A DNA stretch of 58,605 nucleotides from Prochlorococcus sp. AG-315-D17 (GTDB taxonomy: Bacteria > Cyanobacteriota > Cyanobacteriia > PCC-6307 > Cyanobiaceae), in assembly GCA_003283685.1 (NCBI GenBank), contig QBWD01000005.1, positions 1 through 58,605 on the forward strand. The letters are read 5' to 3'. The notes beneath the pieces were generated by a model. It did not search any database, was not told where the DNA came from, and was given only the letters and a program-made list of their open reading frames with translations. The position numbers and the translations under genes are program-made. Each line of letters opens with the position of its first letter. Position 1 is the first letter of the stretch. This document shows, in pieces, positions 56,465-58,605 of the stretch.

Positions 56465-57714
56465 TCAATACCAAAGAATTTTTTAAATGCAGGTATACCT
56501 AAAGTAATAGGAGGGGTTCTTGCTGTAATAACACTAGCTTTACCAATTAAACCAATTCTTGGATACTGATTTAGATTTTTTTTAGTTGGACCATTGCCAT
56601 GTATCCATTTATAACCAGTATTATTATTGCTATCTTGAACCAAATTTATTACAACCTGTATTAAATCTCTATTGCCTAAAAGTTGATTAGCTATTGATGA
56701 AGATCCCAAAATAGATTCAGCTTGTTGTTTAGATATTGGTAAATTGGATATTGACTTTACCTCTCCCAAAATATTGCCAACTGTATTTTCTTTTATATTA
56801 TTTGGAAGGATATGAACTTCTTGACCAACAATAATTTTGGCTGCATCAGTTGATGAAAAATATGTAACCATTTCTAAATTATTTGAAGTGTCTAAGCCGA
56901 AATCAGAGGTATCAATTTGCATGAATATACCTGATGGATTATTAGATTGTCCTTTGGTCTTATAAACCATAATGGCTGTACCATCATAAGGTGATTTTAA
57001 AATCGAAGCTTGCTCATAGGACTTCAATGCAGAAACTAGTTTTTGATTAAGATTTAAAATATTAGATTCTTGACTATTACTAGTTTGAATTGTATTTAAT
57101 TGTGTTTGAAGACTAGATTGATAGGAAGACTGAGCAGATCTAACAATTGATTTTGATATTGCTCCTTGCGAATAATATTTCTCAGCGTCACTTAAATATT
57201 GCTTAGTATTTTCTACAGCTTTTTCTTGCTCTTCTTTAAGAGTCTTGTACAAATCTGATTCATATTCTTCTTTATACAATTGTTTTGCATTCTGAAGAGC
57301 ATTTTTGGTATCGTCTAAAGTAAGTAAAAGTGACTGATTTTCTAATTCAGCAATATTTTGACCTTTAATTATTTTGTCTCCAGCTGAAACTAATATTTTC
57401 TTATAAATCCCACCTATTGAAGGAGGCTCAGATATCGATTCAATAGCGAATGGACTAGTAATTATACCCTGGGAAACTTTTTTTTCAGGTATTCTTCCAA
57501 ATATTGACCACATCAAAACACCTATTGATGAAATTAAACTTAAATAAATCCAATATTTAATTGGGGTAGTTATAACTTCTAGTGTTTGTCGATAACGCAA
57601 CGGGTCCGATTTATCCAGTTTCGATTCTAAATCACCTTGAACATGATAATTAGGCAATGAGTTTGGACTTTTGGATGGCTTAGCTGAAGTATTGTCCTCA
57701 CTTTCTTTTATCAT
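56461..57714 (-). CDS. HlyD-family adaptor for peptide export (NHLP type)
   Basis: A 417-residue membrane-fusion protein: polar cytoplasmic N-terminus, one span near residue 52-75 (YWIYLSLISSIGVLMWSIFG), a biotinyl-lipoyl-like segment (GGIYKKILVSAGDKIIKGQ), long coiled coil (about 120-250), and a beta-barrel end. The last part (ITARTPPITLGIPAFKKFFG) resembles the NHLP secretion-protein family. It should link the ABC pair to an outer-membrane channel. First gene of the export operon, transcribed away from the divergent gene at 57886. Confidence 0.82.
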   Translation of the reverse strand: MIKESEDNTSAKPSKSPNSLPNYHVQGDLESKLDKSDPLRYRQTLEVITTPIKYWIYLSLISSIGVLMWSIFGRIPEKKVSQGIITSPFAIESISEPPSIGGIYKKILVSAGDKIIKGQNIAELENQSLLLTLDDTKNALQNAKQLYKEEYESDLYKTLKEEQEKAVENTKQYLSDAEKYYSQGAISKSIVRSAQSSYQSSLQTQLNTIQTSNSQESNILNLNQKLVSALKSYEQASILKSPYDGTAIMVYKTKGQSNNPSGIFMQIDTSDFGLDTSNNLEMVTYFSSTDAAKIIVGQEVHILPNNIKENTVGNILGEVKSISNLPISKQQAESILGSSSIANQLLGNRDLIQVVINLVQDSNNNTGYKWIHGNGPTKKNLNQYPRIGLIGKASVITARTPPITLGIPAFKKFFGIE

Positions 57715-57885
57715 GCTTAAGAAATTTAAAAAAGGTTCTTTTTTATTAAAAATAGATTAATTAACCGTCAAGTCAATGATTAGAGATGCATTGAAATTAT
57801 TTGATAAAAAAAAGCTTAATGATGAATATTAAGAAATAGTATTGAAAAAAAAGACGTTTGAAATTATCATTAAAATTATAGAAAA

Positions 57886-58605
57886 ATGAAAAATAGATTA
57901 CCTGCAATATTTAGTACATTATTTATAGCAATTTCTCCTTCACATTCAATAGAAAGAAATATTCAAAGACGTTCTATAAATTCAGCAGAAGAATCTAGTT
58001 TAATAAGAAGTTCTTTAAATATAGGAGTTGAAAATATTACAAATTTCACCAATCAATATACAAACAAAGTGCCTTTAGAAAATTTATTGTGTGTTGATGG
58101 CAAATATTCATCAATTCAAGAGGCACTAGAAATACTAAAATTTGATGATTTATGTATTAAATCTACACTTTATTCAAATTCCGGCCAAATCTCCATAAAG
58201 AAAATAGATGATATTTTATCAGTTATTAAAAATTCTGCATCTATCAAGTCAAATAATTTCAATTATCTATCCAGTATTGATTTGAAAAATTCTTACAAGG
58301 CGGCCGCTTATCGTCCTTCTTTTAGCATTAGCTCTGCTAGCTTTTCTAAAACATTCTTAGATCAATATAATGAAGTCGATCAAAGTTCTATTGAAACAAA
58401 TACAGATATTTGGTCTGTAACAGATGATTTATCTCTTACCTTATCAGCAGTACTACCTATATATTACCCCCAACAAAGAGCTCTTTTTAATTATTATCAA
58501 CATATATCAGACTCATCAACTTATTCAAATAATAATCTGACCTTGAATTCATATCTATTGGCAATTGATAACTCATTATCACTTTGGTTGAATTATCAAA
58601 GATAT
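57886..58605 (+). CDS. Possible outer-membrane efflux (TolC-like) protein, 3' end outside window
   Basis: The frame is open for 240 codons from ATG 57886 to the window edge. A signal peptide is evident (MKNRLPAIFSTLFIAISPSHS). Later, KAAAYRPSFSISSASFSKTFLDQYNEV and DLSLTLSAVLPIYYPQQRAL read like the beta-strand/helix pattern of TolC-type channels (RPS..., P-I-Y followed by a helix). The N-terminal 120 residues may be a small periplasmic domain. Divergent from and 171 bp away from the export operon. Assignment rests on pattern and context. Confidence 0.5.
   Translation, partial: MKNRLPAIFSTLFIAISPSHSIERNIQRRSINSAEESSLIRSSLNIGVENITNFTNQYTNKVPLENLLCVDGKYSSIQEALEILKFDDLCIKSTLYSNSGQISIKKIDDILSVIKNSASIKSNNFNYLSSIDLKNSYKAAAYRPSFSISSASFSKTFLDQYNEVDQSSIETNTDIWSVTDDLSLTLSAVLPIYYPQQRALFNYYQHISDSSTYSNNNLTLNSYLLAIDNSLSLWLNYQRY

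Noticed and set aside
57715..57885. Possible leader-peptide gene between the exporter adaptor and the divergent gene
   Set aside because: No ORF with a Gly-Gly-type leader or sufficient length is found; the spacer looks like two divergent promoters.
58300..58307. GCGGCCGC sequence within AT-rich DNA
   Set aside because: A rare 8-base site, but it simply falls within the open frame of the last gene (Lys-Ala-Ala-Ala-Tyr); no sign of a cloning scar or other function.
1..58605. CRISPR array, rRNA operon or insertion sequence
   Set aside because: No regularly spaced palindromic repeats, no rRNA sequence and no transposase gene were seen on either strand.

Overview
The window looks like a chromosomal segment of a low-GC marine picocyanobacterium, most probably Prochlorococcus of a low-light-adapted type. 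The evidence is the AT-rich DNA, the compact gene packing, and cyanobacterial genes next to one another: a PsbP-family photosystem II lipoprotein, a CrtH-type carotene isomerase, ClpC, TrmFO, a DUF3303 protein, a fused MoeB-rhodanese protein and many very small membrane proteins. I recognise families, not the strain.

Positions 1-34.5 kb are mostly ordinary core genome: the 3' part of cdsA, a DUF2993 protein, an alpha/beta hydrolase, a GldA-like dehydrogenase, clpC, rimI, then a plus-strand run lysA-cdaA-uppS-bioB-trhO. After these come lipA and recR (recR has no normal start codon), psbP, an ABC exporter, a DEAD-box helicase, a complete recC-(methyltransferase-like)-recB-recD cluster, pdxJ, plsC, bolA-grxD, an atypical response regulator, crtH and trmFO. 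tRNA-Lys(TTT) is at 34736-34807.

Positions 34.8-44.3 kb are accessory in character: a SulP transporter and about twenty small ORFs, mostly 27-120 residues with one membrane span, on alternating strands with loose spacing and several hairpins. Positions 44.5-47.7 kb form a tRNA integration hotspot. tRNA-Pro(TGG) at 45217-45290 is followed by a 2.1-kb islet carrying two tandem prepilin-like genes. The islet ends in a perfect 46-bp copy of the tRNA 3' end (47420-47465), and what looks like the displaced tRNA terminator lies just beyond. Three unrelated short repeats lie around the site, each with an 11-bp period: GGCGACAA, TGTATCCTAG and GGGATCTC. They look like recombinase arm sites. Broken small reading frames flank the site. 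No integrase is present, so the islet looks like a non-autonomous or decayed tRNA-targeted element.

Positions 47.8-50.3 kb hold two TMEM175-like proteins on either side of a ZIP-like membrane protein, followed by moeB. From 51.5 kb to the end there is a peptide-export locus: two ABC proteins, one with an intact C39 leader peptidase, an HlyD-type adaptor, and a divergent gene, cut by the window edge, that may encode a TolC-like outer-membrane channel. Its ABC domains keep Walker A but lack a recognisable LSGGQ signature, the catalytic glutamate and the switch histidine. The degenerate exporter and the phased-repeat pilin islet are the two most unusual systems here.
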